Positions 45,065-54,366 of a DNA stretch of 64,000 bases are shown in pieces. The number at the start of each line of letters is the position of its first letter. Position 1 is the stretch's first letter. The stretch lies in contig NZ_CP120131.1 in the NCBI RefSeq assembly GCF_034039665.1, forward strand, positions 944,446 through 1,008,445, given 5' to 3'. A model generated the notes under the pieces. The model was not told the origin of the DNA and did no database searches. It saw nothing but the letters and a program-made list of their open reading frames with translations. Made by a program: the position numbers and the translations under genes. This stretch comes from Mammaliicoccus sp. Dog046. Lineage in GTDB: Bacteria > Bacillota > Bacilli > Staphylococcales > Staphylococcaceae.

Positions 45065-46111
45065 ATGAATCAATATTTAGATTTTGCGATTGATCTTGCT
45101 GAACGATTACAAGGTCAAACGAGTACAAATCCATCTGTAGGTGCAGTAATCGTTAAAAACAATAGAATTATTGGTTTTGGTGCTCATTTAAAGAAAGGTG
45201 AGGCGCATGCTGAAATCCAAGCATTGAAAATGGCTGGAGAAGAAGCAGTAGATGCAACGATTTATGTTTCATTGGAACCTTGTTCTCATTACGGATTGAC
45301 GCCGCCTTGTTCGAAAGCAATTATCGATAATGGCATTGTTGATGTTGTCTATGCAGTGAAAGATAAATCTTTAGCTAATAGTGGACATCAAATGTTAGAG
45401 GATGCAGGTGTGAAAGTGACGCACGCACCTTCGGATAGAGCAGAAGAACTTTACAAAGATTTCTTTAATCAGCAGGAAACTCAATTACCGTTTGTTACTT
45501 TAAAGGTTTCAACAAGTTTAGACGGGAAAGTGGCCACAGATGATAAAGAAAGTAAATGGATTACAAATAAAGCAGTTAAGACAGACGTATTACAATTAAG
45601 AAGTGAACATGATGCGATTATAACTGGTGGAATGACGGTACGAGAAGATAATCCTTTATTGACAACACGTAATGCAGATTTAAAGGAACCAAAGCGAATG
45701 ATACTCACACGACAATCTGAATTTAGTGAGGAACTTGAAATCTTCAAAGATAGTACAAATCCAGTTACAGTCATAACGGATCACGATCAATTTAAAGTAA
45801 ATACGAATCAAAATATAGAAGTTAAGGTCTGTGACTTATCTGAATTAAAAACAGTCTTGCAACAATTATATAAAGATGGTTATGCAAAAGTGATGGTTGA
45901 GGCAGGTCCAAACCTGATATCTCAATTTATAGAACAATCATTAGTAGACCAGTTAGTTATTTATCAAGCCCCGAAAATGATTGGCGGTCAAGGAAAGTAT
46001 CAATATTATAAAACTGATCAAATAAATCCTTTATCCAACAGCAAATTATTTAACATTATATCAACAGAAATTATTGATGGAGATCTTAAAATAATTTTGG
46101 GAAAGAAGTGA
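45065..46111 (+). CDS. ribD: bifunctional deaminase/reductase RibD
   Basis: A 348-aa two-domain enzyme. The deaminase half has zinc motifs GEAHAEIQAL and EPCSHYGLTPPC; the reductase half (from about 145) has TLKVSTSLDGKVA and the C-terminal GGQGKYQYY. It carries out steps 2 and 3 of riboflavin synthesis. ATAGGAGG precedes the ATG. First gene after the FMN riboswitch. Confidence 0.96.
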   Translation: MNQYLDFAIDLAERLQGQTSTNPSVGAVIVKNNRIIGFGAHLKKGEAHAEIQALKMAGEEAVDATIYVSLEPCSHYGLTPPCSKAIIDNGIVDVVYAVKDKSLANSGHQMLEDAGVKVTHAPSDRAEELYKDFFNQQETQLPFVTLKVSTSLDGKVATDDKESKWITNKAVKTDVLQLRSEHDAIITGGMTVREDNPLLTTRNADLKEPKRMILTRQSEFSEELEIFKDSTNPVTVITDHDQFKVNTNQNIEVKVCDLSELKTVLQQLYKDGYAKVMVEAGPNLISQFIEQSLVDQLVIYQAPKMIGGQGKYQYYKTDQINPLSNSKLFNIISTEIIDGDLKIILGKK

Positions 46112-46115
46112 AACA

Positions 46116-46748
46116 ATGTTCACTGGACTTATCGAAACAGTTGGTGTAATTAAAAACGTAAATACTAAAAGTGGTGTAAAATCAATTTCAATTTATGCCC
46201 CTGAAATTACAGACGACTTATCATTAGGTGATTCTGTAGCGGTTAATGGCGTTTGTCTTACTGTTACAGAACAAAACGCATCTGTATTTACTGTTGAAGT
46301 GATTACAGGAACGATTTCAGTCACATATTTAGAACGTTTAACAATCAATGACAAAGTAAATCTTGAAAGAGCGATGCTCGCAAACGGCAGGTTTGGTGGT
46401 CATTTTGTGAGTGGACATGTAGATGGTAAAGGTACTATAAAGCGAATTACAAAACGAAATGATGAATGGATTATTGAAATATCAATCAATGACGATTTAA
46501 TTCAACAAATGATTGATAAAGGATCCATTACAGTTGATGGCATTAGTTTAACTATTTTCAAATTAAATCAACATTCCTTTGAAATTCATTTAATTCCTGA
46601 AACACGTGAAAGAACGATCTTCGTCAATAAAAAACAAGGTGACGAAGTTCATATCGAAACGGATTTACTTTTTAAATATGTACAAAAGATCACACAGCAA
46701 AGTAATACAAATATATCTAAAGAACGTTTAGTTAATTTAGGATTTTAG
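46116..46748 (+). CDS. ribE: riboflavin synthase alpha subunit
   Basis: A 210-aa protein made of two similar halves, MFTGLIETVG..VNGVCLTV and GHFVSGHVDGKG..VDGISLTI, the duplicated lumazine-binding domains. It dismutates two 6,7-dimethyl-8-ribityllumazine molecules into riboflavin. It starts 4 bp after ribD. Confidence 0.96.
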   Translation: MFTGLIETVGVIKNVNTKSGVKSISIYAPEITDDLSLGDSVAVNGVCLTVTEQNASVFTVEVITGTISVTYLERLTINDKVNLERAMLANGRFGGHFVSGHVDGKGTIKRITKRNDEWIIEISINDDLIQQMIDKGSITVDGISLTIFKLNQHSFEIHLIPETRERTIFVNKKQGDEVHIETDLLFKYVQKITQQSNTNISKERLVNLGF

Positions 46749-46758
46749 GAGGCATAAT

Positions 46759-47931
46759 ATGTTTGATCAAGTCGAAGAAGCAATAGCAGATTTGAAATTA
46801 GGCAAACCAATCATCGTTGTAGATGATGAAGATAGAGAAAATGAAGGTGATCTTATTGCAGTGTCAGAGTATTTAACTGCTGATACGATTAATTTTATGG
46901 CTACTTATGCAAGAGGTTTAATATGTGCACCGGTTAGTAATGAAATCGCAGAACAATTGAACTTGAATTTAATGTCTCAAACGAATGATAAATTTAAGAC
47001 TGCATTTACAGTAAGTGTCGATCACATATCTTCAACAACTGGCATTAGCGCATTTGAAAGAACAGATACAATAAAAGGTCTTGTAAATGAAACATCACCA
47101 GATGCATTTGTACGACCTGGTCATATTTTCCCATTGATTGCTAAAGATAATGGAGTACTTGAAAGAGTTGGGCATACAGAAGCTTGCGTCGATTTAGCAA
47201 GATTGTCAGGTGCTAAACCTGCTGGAGCAATATGTGAAATTATGAATGATGATGGAACAATGGCACATCGTGAAGATTTATACGAATTCAAACTGAAACA
47301 CCAATTAAAAATGATTACAATAGATGATTTAGTTCAATATAGAAAAATACACGATCAAATCGTTCATTTTGAATCAAAAATAGAATTGCCAACTGCCTTT
47401 GGTACATTTGATATGTATGGTTTCACTTCAGAACTAGATGATAAAGAGTATTTAGCAATCGTATCTGGTGAAATTCATGACGGTATGAATGTGCGTATTC
47501 ATTCTGAATGTGTAACAGGTGATATTTTCCATAGTGCAAGATGTGATTGTGGAGAACAGTTAGAATATGCTATGAAATATATTCAAGAACATGGTGGAAT
47601 GATTTTATATCTACCACAAGAAGGTCGCGGCATTGGACTGATTAATAAATTAAAAGCTTATGAATTAATAGAGCAAGGTTATGATACAGTTACAGCCAAT
47701 GAAGCTTTAGGGTTTGCGGCTGATTTAAGAGATTATACTGAGGCAAGTCAAATTTTGAAATACTTTAATATAGAAGAAATTAGATTAATTAGCAATAATC
47801 CAGATAAATTTCAACAAATTCAAGATTTAGGTATTCGCATATCAGATAGAGTACCAGTTGTTATACCAGCTAATAAAACGAATCAATCATATTTAAATAC
47901 AAAAAAAGACCAAATGGGTCACTTACTATAA
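46759..47931 (+). CDS. ribBA: bifunctional DHBP synthase/GTP cyclohydrolase II
   Basis: A 390-aa fusion. The N-terminal half (to about 200) is DHBP synthase with [12 protein letters not shown] and [12 protein letters not shown]; the C-terminal half is GTP cyclohydrolase II with [18 protein letters not shown] (three zinc cysteines) and [10 protein letters not shown]. It supplies both precursors of the pathway. AGGAGG precedes the ATG. Confidence 0.96.
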   Translation: MFDQVEEAIADLKLGKPIIVVDDEDRENEGDLIAVSEYLTADTINFMATYARGLICAPVSNEIAEQLNLNLMSQTNDKFKTAFTVSVDHISSTTGISAFERTDTIKGLVNETSPDAFVRPGHIFPLIAKDNGVLERVGHTEACVDLARLSGAKPAGAICEIMNDDGTMAHREDLYEFKLKHQLKMITIDDLVQYRKIHDQIVHFESKIELPTAFGTFDMYGFTSELDDKEYLAIVSGEIHDGMNVRIHSECVTGDIFHSARCDCGEQLEYAMKYIQEHGGMILYLPQEGRGIGLINKLKAYELIEQGYDTVTANEALGFAADLRDYTEASQILKYFNIEEIRLISNNPDKFQQIQDLGIRISDRVPVVIPANKTNQSYLNTKKDQMGHLL

Positions 47932-47951
47932 ACAGAATGGAGAAATTAAAA

Positions 47952-48422
47952 ATGAACTTTGAAGGTAAAATGAATGGATCAGATTTAAAAGTAGCAATCG
48001 TTGTAGGTAGATTTAATGACTTTATCACAGGTAGATTATTAGATGGCGCGAAAGATACATTAGTACGTCACAATGTGGAAGAAGATCAAATCCATGTTGC
48101 ATATGTACCAGGCGCATTTGAGATTCCATTAGTAGCAAAAAAATTAGCTGAATCAAAAAAATACGATGCAGTAATTACTTTAGGATGTGTAATAAGAGGG
48201 GCAACTACACATTATGATTATGTATGTAATGAAGTTGCTAAAGGCGTATCAAAAGTAAATGACTCAACTGGTGTTCCAGTTATATTCGGTGTTGTAACAA
48301 CTGAAACAATTGAACAAGCAATTGAAAGAGCAGGAACAAAAGCTGGTAATAAAGGCGGAGATGCCGCATTAGCAGCAATTGAAATGGCTAACTTAATTAA
48401 AAATATCGATAGTCAACTATAA
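47952..48422 (+). CDS. ribH: lumazine synthase RibH
   Basis: A 156-aa protein: [41 protein letters not shown] (catalytic His) and GNKGGDAA. It joins the pyrimidine and DHBP to lumazine and forms icosahedral shells in related species. ATG 47952 is used because GGAGA lies 8 bp upstream. Last gene of the operon. Confidence 0.96.
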   Translation: MNFEGKMNGSDLKVAIVVGRFNDFITGRLLDGAKDTLVRHNVEEDQIHVAYVPGAFEIPLVAKKLAESKKYDAVITLGCVIRGATTHYDYVCNEVAKGVSKVNDSTGVPVIFGVVTTETIEQAIERAGTKAGNKGGDAALAAIEMANLIKNIDSQL

Positions 48423-48430
48423 GTAAAAAA

Positions 48431-48478
48431 TAAAGGGTGAACATGAACGCATTATCGCGTTTGTGTTCACCCTTTATA
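48431..48478. terminator. bidirectional terminator, rib operon/proline dehydrogenase
   Basis: TAAAGGGTGAACA pairs with TGTTCACCCTTTA around an 18-nt loop between convergent genes. Confidence 0.9.
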
Positions 48479-48482
48479 TGTA

Positions 48483-49487
48483 TTATTTTTTCTTAAATAA
48501 TGCAATGCTACTTGCTGCAATTAACGAAGCGGAAGTGACAACACCAGCACCAATAGCAACTTTTTTTGTGTTTTTATGATGAAGAATATCTAATAACATT
48601 AAATTCATGTTCTGAGGTCTTTCAGCAAGTCTTCTCATAAAGTATCCGAACCAATCTTGGCCAAATGGAACATACATACAGAATTGATAACCTTCTTTAG
48701 CAAGTTCATATGCATAATCAGTTCTGAAACCAAATAACATTTGGAATTCGAATTTATCTTTGTCGATGTTATGCTTTTCAACAAATTGTTTAACATGATT
48801 AATAACATTGTGATCATGTGTAGCAATTGAAGTGAAAGCATGAGAAGTTAATAACCTTCTTTCAATCAGTTTGATATAATTCGCATCTATTTCTTCTTTT
48901 GATTGGTATGCAATATGTGCTGCTTCTTTATATGCACCTTTCACTAAACGTAATCTAACATCTGAGTATTTATCCATGATATTAATCGCATCATATAAAT
49001 AAGCTTGAATAACAGTACCAACATTATCGAATTCACCTTTTAATTTATCTAGTGTTTCTGTAATTCCAACTAGATCTTCATATTTTTCAGCATCGATATT
49101 TACAAATGTATTACCGTATTCAGATGCTTTTAATAAAATTTCACGCGTATTCTTATAGGCAAATTCTTTGTCGATATTCACACCAAGTTGTGTTAATTTT
49201 ATAGATACGTGTGCTTTAATATTGGCATTATAAGCACGACGCATCACTTCGACAATATTTTGTTGTGCTTCAAGTGCTTCCTGGCGTGATGTTACAAATT
49301 CGCCTAGATTATCTAACGTAACGGTCATTCCTCTTTTGTTAAGTTTTTCAACCGTATCGATCGTTGAATCAATATCAACTCCGGCTACAACCTTGTTTGC
49401 ACCTAGTGCAGGACCCATTTTCTTAGCAGATTCATTTAGGAATTTATTGTTAGATAATGCGATGAAGAAATCTTTTACAACAGGCAT
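48483..49487 (-). CDS. putA: proline dehydrogenase
   Basis: A 334-aa monofunctional enzyme (PRODH barrel). VDIDSTIDTV, HVSIKLTQLGV, NIDAE, RLRLVKGAYKE, IATHD and the substrate motif YFMRRLAERPQN are present. It oxidises proline to pyrroline-5-carboxylate with FAD. The C-terminal 25 residues add a hydrophobic segment (AIGAGVVTSASLIAASSIAL) ending in KKK, which could anchor it in the membrane next to quinones. AAGGAGG precedes the ATG, and a cre-like site is about 60 bp upstream. Confidence 0.93.
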   Translation of the reverse strand: MPVVKDFFIALSNNKFLNESAKKMGPALGANKVVAGVDIDSTIDTVEKLNKRGMTVTLDNLGEFVTSRQEALEAQQNIVEVMRRAYNANIKAHVSIKLTQLGVNIDKEFAYKNTREILLKASEYGNTFVNIDAEKYEDLVGITETLDKLKGEFDNVGTVIQAYLYDAINIMDKYSDVRLRLVKGAYKEAAHIAYQSKEEIDANYIKLIERRLLTSHAFTSIATHDHNVINHVKQFVEKHNIDKDKFEFQMLFGFRTDYAYELAKEGYQFCMYVPFGQDWFGYFMRRLAERPQNMNLMLLDILHHKNTKKVAIGAGVVTSASLIAASSIALFKKK

Positions 49488-49547
49488 AGCAAGTCCTCCT
49501 TAAAAATATAAATTAATTTCTTATATTCTATCATGGAATTAATACAA

Positions 49548-49563
49548 AAGTAAGCGTTTTCAT
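49548..49563. promoter_or_regulatory. cre-like site upstream of proline dehydrogenase
   Basis: Read on the minus strand, ATGAAAACGCTTACTT fits WTGNAARCGNWWNCAW at all but one position. It suggests CcpA-mediated glucose repression of proline use. Confidence 0.7.
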
Positions 49564-49604
49564 AGTAGATAATGTGTAAAAATATACAATTTAGGGATTT
49601 TAGT

Positions 49605-49629
49605 GTAAAAAAAGAACCCTAGTTAGGGT
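49605..49629 (-). terminator. short terminator after the 38-aa peptide gene
   Basis: On the minus strand ACCCT-AACT-AGGGT is followed by TCTTTTTTT. The stem is only five base pairs, but the T tract is good. Confidence 0.55.
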
Positions 49630-49631
49630 AG

Positions 49632-49748
49632 TTACTCTTGTGAAGTTTGATAAGTGGGCGAAATAGGTTCTGCAGCAATACTCATTGCTTGCGGAAGAAA
49701 TGTTAATAAGGAAACGCATATGAAAAACTTTTTAAAGAATTGTATCAT
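49632..49748 (-). CDS. 38-aa secreted peptide precursor
   Basis: Reads MIQFFKKFFICVSLLTFLPQ followed by AMSIAAEPISPTYQTSQE. Basic start, hydrophobic core and an AAA-E-type signal peptidase site (about residue 26) would release a 12-residue peptide beginning EPISPTY. AAAGGAG lies nine bases before the ATG and a terminator follows. There is no recognised family; it could be a signalling peptide, a modulator, or a small type I toxin-like membrane peptide. Confidence 0.55.
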   Translation of the reverse strand: MIQFFKKFFICVSLLTFLPQAMSIAAEPISPTYQTSQE

Positions 49749-49861
49749 GTATACATACTCCTTTAAACACATTATTTGAGGACACATTAAATATATCATT
49801 CATATATGAAGAGATTGCTAAGTCAGTGTAAAAATATTAATTAGATAATATTAAGAAGTAT

Positions 49862-50203
49862 TGAACATTGCAAGTGAGGGCTGACAAGCAACATTGGGTG
49901 TGGCTAACGAGATAGTTCTGAGAAACAATCCCGTTAGAAAATCTAACGAGATAGAAAGTAAAAACAATATCGTTAGCGGGTAAAAATCCTGTTTTCAAGT
50001 GAAAAATGATAAAAAAGTTAGTATATTAGGCGCTAACGAGATAGTTCTGAAAAACAATCCTATTAGAAAATCTAACGAGATAGAAAGTAAAAACAATCTC
50101 GTTAGCGGTGATATAGACTGTATCAAAGCCTAAATTAACATTAAAAAGTGAGAAAATACCACGCTAACGAGATAGAAAGTAAAAACAATCTGGTTAGTGA
50201 TCT
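49862..50203. repeat. CTAACGAGATAG array (family B), third locus
   Basis: The array words start at 49914, 50033, 50072 and 50164; spacing is 39 bp inside a pair and 119 or 131 bp between units. The preceding 50 bp (GAACATTGCAAGTG..GACAAGCAA.ATTGGG) match the 57.64-kb element but the GC-rich module is absent. Together with the promoter of the next gene it accounts for most of the 603-bp gap. Confidence 0.85.
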
Positions 50204-50351
50204 TTTGAAATATAAATACTGCTAATCCATAGTCTAAAATATTAATTTAATGTTAAGAGAGGGGGATAATCTTTAACATATCTTAACAATTATTTGGTGT
50301 TATGCATGATATAATATTGCTATTAGAATTGATTATAAAGGAGCAATAATT

Positions 50352-50687
50352 ATGTTTAAGGATATGGCATTTTATATGTTCGGGGCACCTTTAGACAGTT
50401 TCGTACAATTATTTATATTTGAACCAATTGTAATCGGGATTATTGCAATTGTGATTGCGATGATAACTAAAAAATCATGGACAGTGTTTATCACAATTGT
50501 CGTACTAAACTTAATTGATAATTTCTTACTTGTTAATTACCAATTTGGTGGGCAAGGATTTGGAACGATTATTTCGCAAAATATTTTATTCTTCTTTGAG
50601 AAGTTCTTCTCAATGTTTTATGAAATCATCATTGCATTTATCGTTGTGAAACTACCGTTCATGCACAATAAATTTAAAATAGCATAA
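50352..50687 (+). CDS. small integral membrane protein, 111 aa
   Basis: Hydrophobic, with three to four membrane helices (about residues 15-42, 45-65, 72-100) and conserved-looking GAPLDSFVQLF at the N-terminus. AAAGGAGC precedes the ATG, and its own terminator follows. I do not recognise the family. Confidence 0.72.
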   Translation: MFKDMAFYMFGAPLDSFVQLFIFEPIVIGIIAIVIAMITKKSWTVFITIVVLNLIDNFLLVNYQFGGQGFGTIISQNILFFFEKFFSMFYEIIIAFIVVKLPFMHNKFKIA

Positions 50688-50692
50688 AAATG

Positions 50693-50744
50693 AAGACAGC
50701 TTAATTTGATGGATAATTACCAACCAAATTAAGCTGTCTTTTTT
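50693..50744. terminator. bidirectional terminator
   Basis: AAGACAGCTTAATTTG pairs with CAAATTAAGCTGTCTT, then TTTT; separates convergent genes. Confidence 0.92.
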
Positions 50745-50746
50745 AA

Positions 50747-51256
50747 TTAATCAATTTCTTTATAAATTTTAGCCTTTTCAATATAGCTATTGTTGATTCT
50801 TTTGAGTTCATTGTAATCTTCATCAGTAAGCTCGCGAATCACTTTTGCAGGTCTACCGAATGCTAAAGTTCGTGGTGGGATTTTTTTGCCAGGTGGGACA
50901 ATTGATCCTGCACCGATAAATGCGTATTCACCAATTTCTGCACCATCGAGTATTGTTGAGTCCATGCCAATCAATGCATGTTCACGAATAATGCTTGAAT
51001 GTAATGTGACACGATGGCCAACTGTAACAAAGTCTTCTATTATAAGAGGTTGATTAGGACTTTGATGCAAACAACTTAAGTCTTGAATATTCACACCGTT
51101 ACCAATAATCGTTGGTGAAACATCTCCTCTAATAACGGCATTAAACCATACAGAACTCTCAGCACCAATCTTGACATCACCAATGATAGTCGCATTTTCA
51201 GCGACATAACAACTTGCGTCAATTTGAGGGCTTTTGTTGTTAAAAGATTTTATCAT
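50747..51256 (-). CDS. gamma-carbonic anhydrase-like hexapeptide protein
   Basis: A 169-aa left-handed beta-helix protein with hexapeptide repeats (IIGDVKIG, VWFNAVIRGD, TIIGNGVNIQDLSCLHQS, VTVGHRVTLHSSIIREHALIGM). Three histidines (CLHQ, VGHR, TLHS) occupy the zinc positions of gamma-carbonic anhydrases. The YrdA/PaaY branch often shows weak or no activity. Monocistronic, divergent from the hydrolase at 51342. Confidence 0.88.
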   Translation of the reverse strand: MIKSFNNKSPQIDASCYVAENATIIGDVKIGAESSVWFNAVIRGDVSPTIIGNGVNIQDLSCLHQSPNQPLIIEDFVTVGHRVTLHSSIIREHALIGMDSTILDGAEIGEYAFIGAGSIVPPGKKIPPRTLAFGRPAKVIRELTDEDYNELKRINNSYIEKAKIYKEID

Positions 51257-51341
51257 TCAAGATTCTCCATTCTTTTGAAAAAATTTGTTATACTAAGTTT
51301 AACAAAAATGTAGCGATAAAGGTAAAAGGAGCAAAAATATT

Positions 51342-52157
51342 ATGTGGAAATGGGAAACTGAGAAAGAAGCTAAAGGTATTGTTGTTATTGTTCATAATAT
51401 GTTAGAACATACAGGAAGATATGCTTATGTTATTACAAAGCTACGTAGAGAAGGATATCATGTCATCATGGGTGACTTAAGAGGACAAGGTCAAACTTCT
51501 CGTGTTCATAGAGGGCACGTTGATCGATTTGAAGAATATCATGAACAAGTATTAGAATGGATATCTATAGCAGAAGAGTACCATCTCCCAGTATTTACGT
51601 TAGGCGTAGGTCTCGGTGGTCTGATTCTACTTAATTTATTAGAGAAAGTGGACTTAAAGGTAGAAGGTGTCATGTTAATTTCTCCATTAGTCGCATTTCA
51701 ACAAAACATTTCTACAAGAAGAAACTTCTTAGCGTCTAGTTTCGGAACAGTTGCAAAAGATGCAAAATTTGATACAGGTATTACTGTTGAAAAATTAACA
51801 AGTAATAAAGAAGTCATTGAAGATACGAACAAGGATGCATTAATGATACATAAAGTGAGTTATCATTGGTATAAAACAATTTTAGAAACAATGAAGACAA
51901 CAATGGAAAATATACATCACATTTCACCAATTCCTACATTATTAATGTTAGGTACTGACGATAAAATTGTTGATACAGATTCTATTAGAACAATTGGTAA
52001 GACGATTAATACTGATGAATTATACTTTAAAGCATGGAATGGTCTAAATCATGAAGTTCATAATGAACCAGAAAGAGAAAATGTAATGAAATATATTATC
52101 TCTTTCATGAACAATCGTATTCATTATGTAGGTCTATTAATTGAAGAAGAAAATTAA
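51342..52157 (+). CDS. alpha/beta hydrolase (monoacylglycerol lipase-like), nucleophile replaced
   Basis: A 271-aa protein of the lysophospholipase/YtpA type: HNMLEHTGRY near 18-27, GDLRGQGQTS, GTDDKIVD (acid) and GLNHEVHNE (histidine). At the nucleophile elbow the sequence is LGVGLGG, with Gly90 (codon GGT) where GHSMGG would have serine. The Asp and His remain. So either the protein is a non-catalytic relative or uses another residue. AAAGGAGC precedes the ATG. It lies 85 bp upstream of rot. Confidence 0.82.
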   Translation: MWKWETEKEAKGIVVIVHNMLEHTGRYAYVITKLRREGYHVIMGDLRGQGQTSRVHRGHVDRFEEYHEQVLEWISIAEEYHLPVFTLGVGLGGLILLNLLEKVDLKVEGVMLISPLVAFQQNISTRRNFLASSFGTVAKDAKFDTGITVEKLTSNKEVIEDTNKDALMIHKVSYHWYKTILETMKTTMENIHHISPIPTLLMLGTDDKIVDTDSIRTIGKTINTDELYFKAWNGLNHEVHNEPERENVMKYIISFMNNRIHYVGLLIEEEN

Positions 52158-52242
52158 TCCACTTTTGTAAAAAAATGAAAATAAAGCATAAATCTTTCCA
52201 AACTGGGTATATCTTAGTATATAGAACGTTGGAGGCGAGATT

Positions 52243-52650
52243 ATGGTAGAAAAAGTTAATAAAGTAAATGATTTAATCCTGTTAGACGATATTCAAAAAA
52301 ATATCAATGTTATATTCTATAAAATTGAAGAGAAATTTGAATTAGAGAAAGATGAATTTCTTACATTGATTATGTTATGGAATAATGGCTCAATGAGTCT
52401 TAAAGAACTTGATGAATATATCGATATTAAACCATATAAAAGAACGAGACTTTATAATAATTTAGTGAAAAAAGGCTGGATTAAAAAAGTAAGACCAGAA
52501 GATGACGAACGAACAGTTATCGTAGAAGTGAATGAATCATTTGCAGATAAAAAAGATGCAATCGTTGATTTTGTATGTGATGAAATCAAAGATAGAAAAG
52601 ATCATTTCGAAAGTCAATTTAAAGCAATATTAGATACATGTGATATTTAA
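52243..52650 (+). CDS. rot: SarA-family regulator Rot (repressor of toxins)
   Basis: A 135-aa winged-helix protein. LTLIMLWNNGSMSLKELDEYIDIKPYKRTRLYNNLVKKGWI and the wing RPEDDERTVIVEVNE match S. aureus Rot closely in memory (KPYKRTR..YNNLVE..WI, DDERTVI). Rot represses secreted toxins and proteases and activates protein A, and is itself silenced by RNAIII. TTGGAGGCG precedes the ATG and could be the RNAIII target. Own terminator. Confidence 0.85.
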   Translation: MVEKVNKVNDLILLDDIQKNINVIFYKIEEKFELEKDEFLTLIMLWNNGSMSLKELDEYIDIKPYKRTRLYNNLVKKGWIKKVRPEDDERTVIVEVNESFADKKDAIVDFVCDEIKDRKDHFESQFKAILDTCDI

Positions 52651-52688
52651 ATAAAGAGGTTGGGGTTTAAAACTTAACTCAATATACA

Positions 52689-52737
52689 AAACATCTCATT
52701 TTACTGATTTATTCAGTATAAAATGAGATGTTTTTTT
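52689..52737 (+). terminator. rot terminator
   Basis: ACATCTCATTTTACTGA pairs with TCAGTATAAAATGAGATGT, then T7. Confidence 0.92.
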
Positions 52738-52756
52738 ACCTGTAAATATAGGAATA

Positions 52757-52847
52757 GAGATATCGTGCGATTGACCCCGAAACGCACGATATCTCGGCAA
52801 AAACAGAAAGTCTTCGTGCGATTGACTATACATCGCACGAAGACTTT
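52757..52847. repeat. two family-D hairpins
   Basis: GAGATATCGTGCG/CGCACGATATCTC (52757-52795) and AAGTCTTCGTGCGA/TCGCACGAAGACTT (52808-52847) are two near-perfect hairpins. The words GATATCGTGCG and CACGAAGACTTT are those of the array at 30504. They lie between convergent rot and mnmM. Confidence 0.85.
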
Positions 52848-52852
52848 TGTAG

Positions 52853-53410
52853 TTATCGCTTCTCAATTGCGATAATGTAAGGTGGGTTATTTTTTTGATT
52901 GATAAATTGATAATGAAGTACGTGGGCTGTTTGCTGATCTATTGATTGCACAAATTCACGGACTTCATTCGATTCAATTTGTCCTTCTGGATGACCAGGA
53001 TAAACAACGAGAACAATGATGCCATTTTTATTTGTTATTTCAAATAAAGATTGTATAGCTTCAATCGTTGTTAGCGCATGCGTTGTTATATTTTTATCTC
53101 CTTTAGGCAAGTAACCTAAATTAAATATAGATGCATCTATACCATCGTGATTATTTTTAACAATCGTTGCTGCATGTTCATGACCGGTTTGATGATAGGT
53201 AATATGGTCAAATGACGCAGTCTTTAGCTTTGTACTTTCGATTGCTGCTTTTTGAATATCAAAAGCATAAACATGACCATTTGGTACTTGATTTGCAAGA
53301 AAGTACGTATCATTACCATTGCCACATGTCGCATCTACAACGATACTTGAATCATTGATATGTGATGTAATTAATTTTCTAGCAAAAGGGAGGATACCAT
53401 CTACTATCAT
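52853..53410 (-). CDS. mnmM: tRNA (mnm5s2U34) methyltransferase MnmM (YtqB)
   Basis: A 185-aa class I methyltransferase: VVDATCGNGNDTYFLAN (SAM site), VYAFDIQ, IFNLGYLPKGDK and VVYPGHPEG, the YtqB pattern. It adds the final methyl group to the wobble uridine of certain tRNAs in Firmicutes. Its ATG overlaps the stop of the upstream radical-SAM gene by 4 bp. Confidence 0.85.
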   Translation of the reverse strand: MIVDGILPFARKLITSHINDSSIVVDATCGNGNDTYFLANQVPNGHVYAFDIQKAAIESTKLKTASFDHITYHQTGHEHAATIVKNNHDGIDASIFNLGYLPKGDKNITTHALTTIEAIQSLFEITNKNGIIVLVVYPGHPEGQIESNEVREFVQSIDQQTAHVLHYQFINQKNNPPYIIAIEKR

Positions 53411-54366
53411 GATTGAATACTCACTTCTTTCACAAATTTTGAACCTTGCATTGTGCCACGATTTTTAAGTTCATTATCAATCGCATTTAATACTTCCCAT
53501 TTATTCACGCTCCACATTGGTCCTACCATTAAATCGATTGGTCCATCACCAGTAATACGGTGAATAATCATTTCTTCAGGAAGTATTTCTAATTGATCAC
53601 ACACTAAAGCTGTGTAATCATCTTGAGTCATAAATTCAAGCATACCTTTTTCATATTGTTTCACCATTGGCGTGCCTTTAAGTAAATGTAGTAAATGGAT
53701 TTTAATCCCTTGTACATCCATTTGCGCAACTTCTTTAGCTGTTTCCATCATCATTTTATAATCTTCCCCAGGTAACCCGTTGATAATATGCGTACAAATA
53801 TTGATATTATGTTTTCTTAATTTAGCGATACCTTCGTAATAACATTGCATATCGTGTGCACGATTGATTAAATCAGACGTTTCTTGATGAACAGTTTGTA
53901 ATCCGAGTTCAACCCATAGATACGTTCTTTCATTTAATTCTGCTAAATATTCTACGACATCGTCAGGCAAGCAGTCAGGTCTTGTTGCAATTGAAAGGCC
54001 GACTACATTTTCTTCAGATAATGCTGCTTCATATTTTTCTCGTAACACTTCTACAGGTGCATGTGTGTTCGTAAATGCTTGGAAATAAGCGATATATTTA
54101 CCTTCTGACCACTTTTCATGCATCTTATCTTTGATTTTTTTAAATTGAACTTTAATCGGTTCAGCTCTGTCACCAGCAAAGTCGCCACTACCAGCTGCAG
54201 AACAGAAAGTACATCCGCCATGTGCAACTGTACCGTCACGGTTAGGACAATCGAATCCACCGTCTATAGCTATTTTAAATATTTTTTCACCAAATTTATT
54301 TCTTAAATGATAATTCCATGTATGATATCTTTTATTATCAAACGCAAAACGGAATTGTTCTGTCAT
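53407..54366 (-). CDS. ytqA: radical SAM protein, YtqA family (TIGR01212)
   Basis: A 319-aa radical-SAM enzyme. The iron-sulfur cluster cysteines are in FDCPNRDGTVAHGGCTFC (first Cys near 40; CxxC at the end), followed by GLSIATRPDCLPD, VELGLQT and HIINGLPGED. It forms a two-gene operon with mnmM; recent work on B. subtilis links the YtqA/YtqB pair to wobble-uridine modification (the name MnmL has been used). That role is inferred here from pairing. Confidence 0.85.
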   Translation of the reverse strand: MTEQFRFAFDNKRYHTWNYHLRNKFGEKIFKIAIDGGFDCPNRDGTVAHGGCTFCSAAGSGDFAGDRAEPIKVQFKKIKDKMHEKWSEGKYIAYFQAFTNTHAPVEVLREKYEAALSEENVVGLSIATRPDCLPDDVVEYLAELNERTYLWVELGLQTVHQETSDLINRAHDMQCYYEGIAKLRKHNINICTHIINGLPGEDYKMMMETAKEVAQMDVQGIKIHLLHLLKGTPMVKQYEKGMLEFMTQDDYTALVCDQLEILPEEMIIHRITGDGPIDLMVGPMWSVNKWEVLNAIDNELKNRGTMQGSKFVKEVSIQS

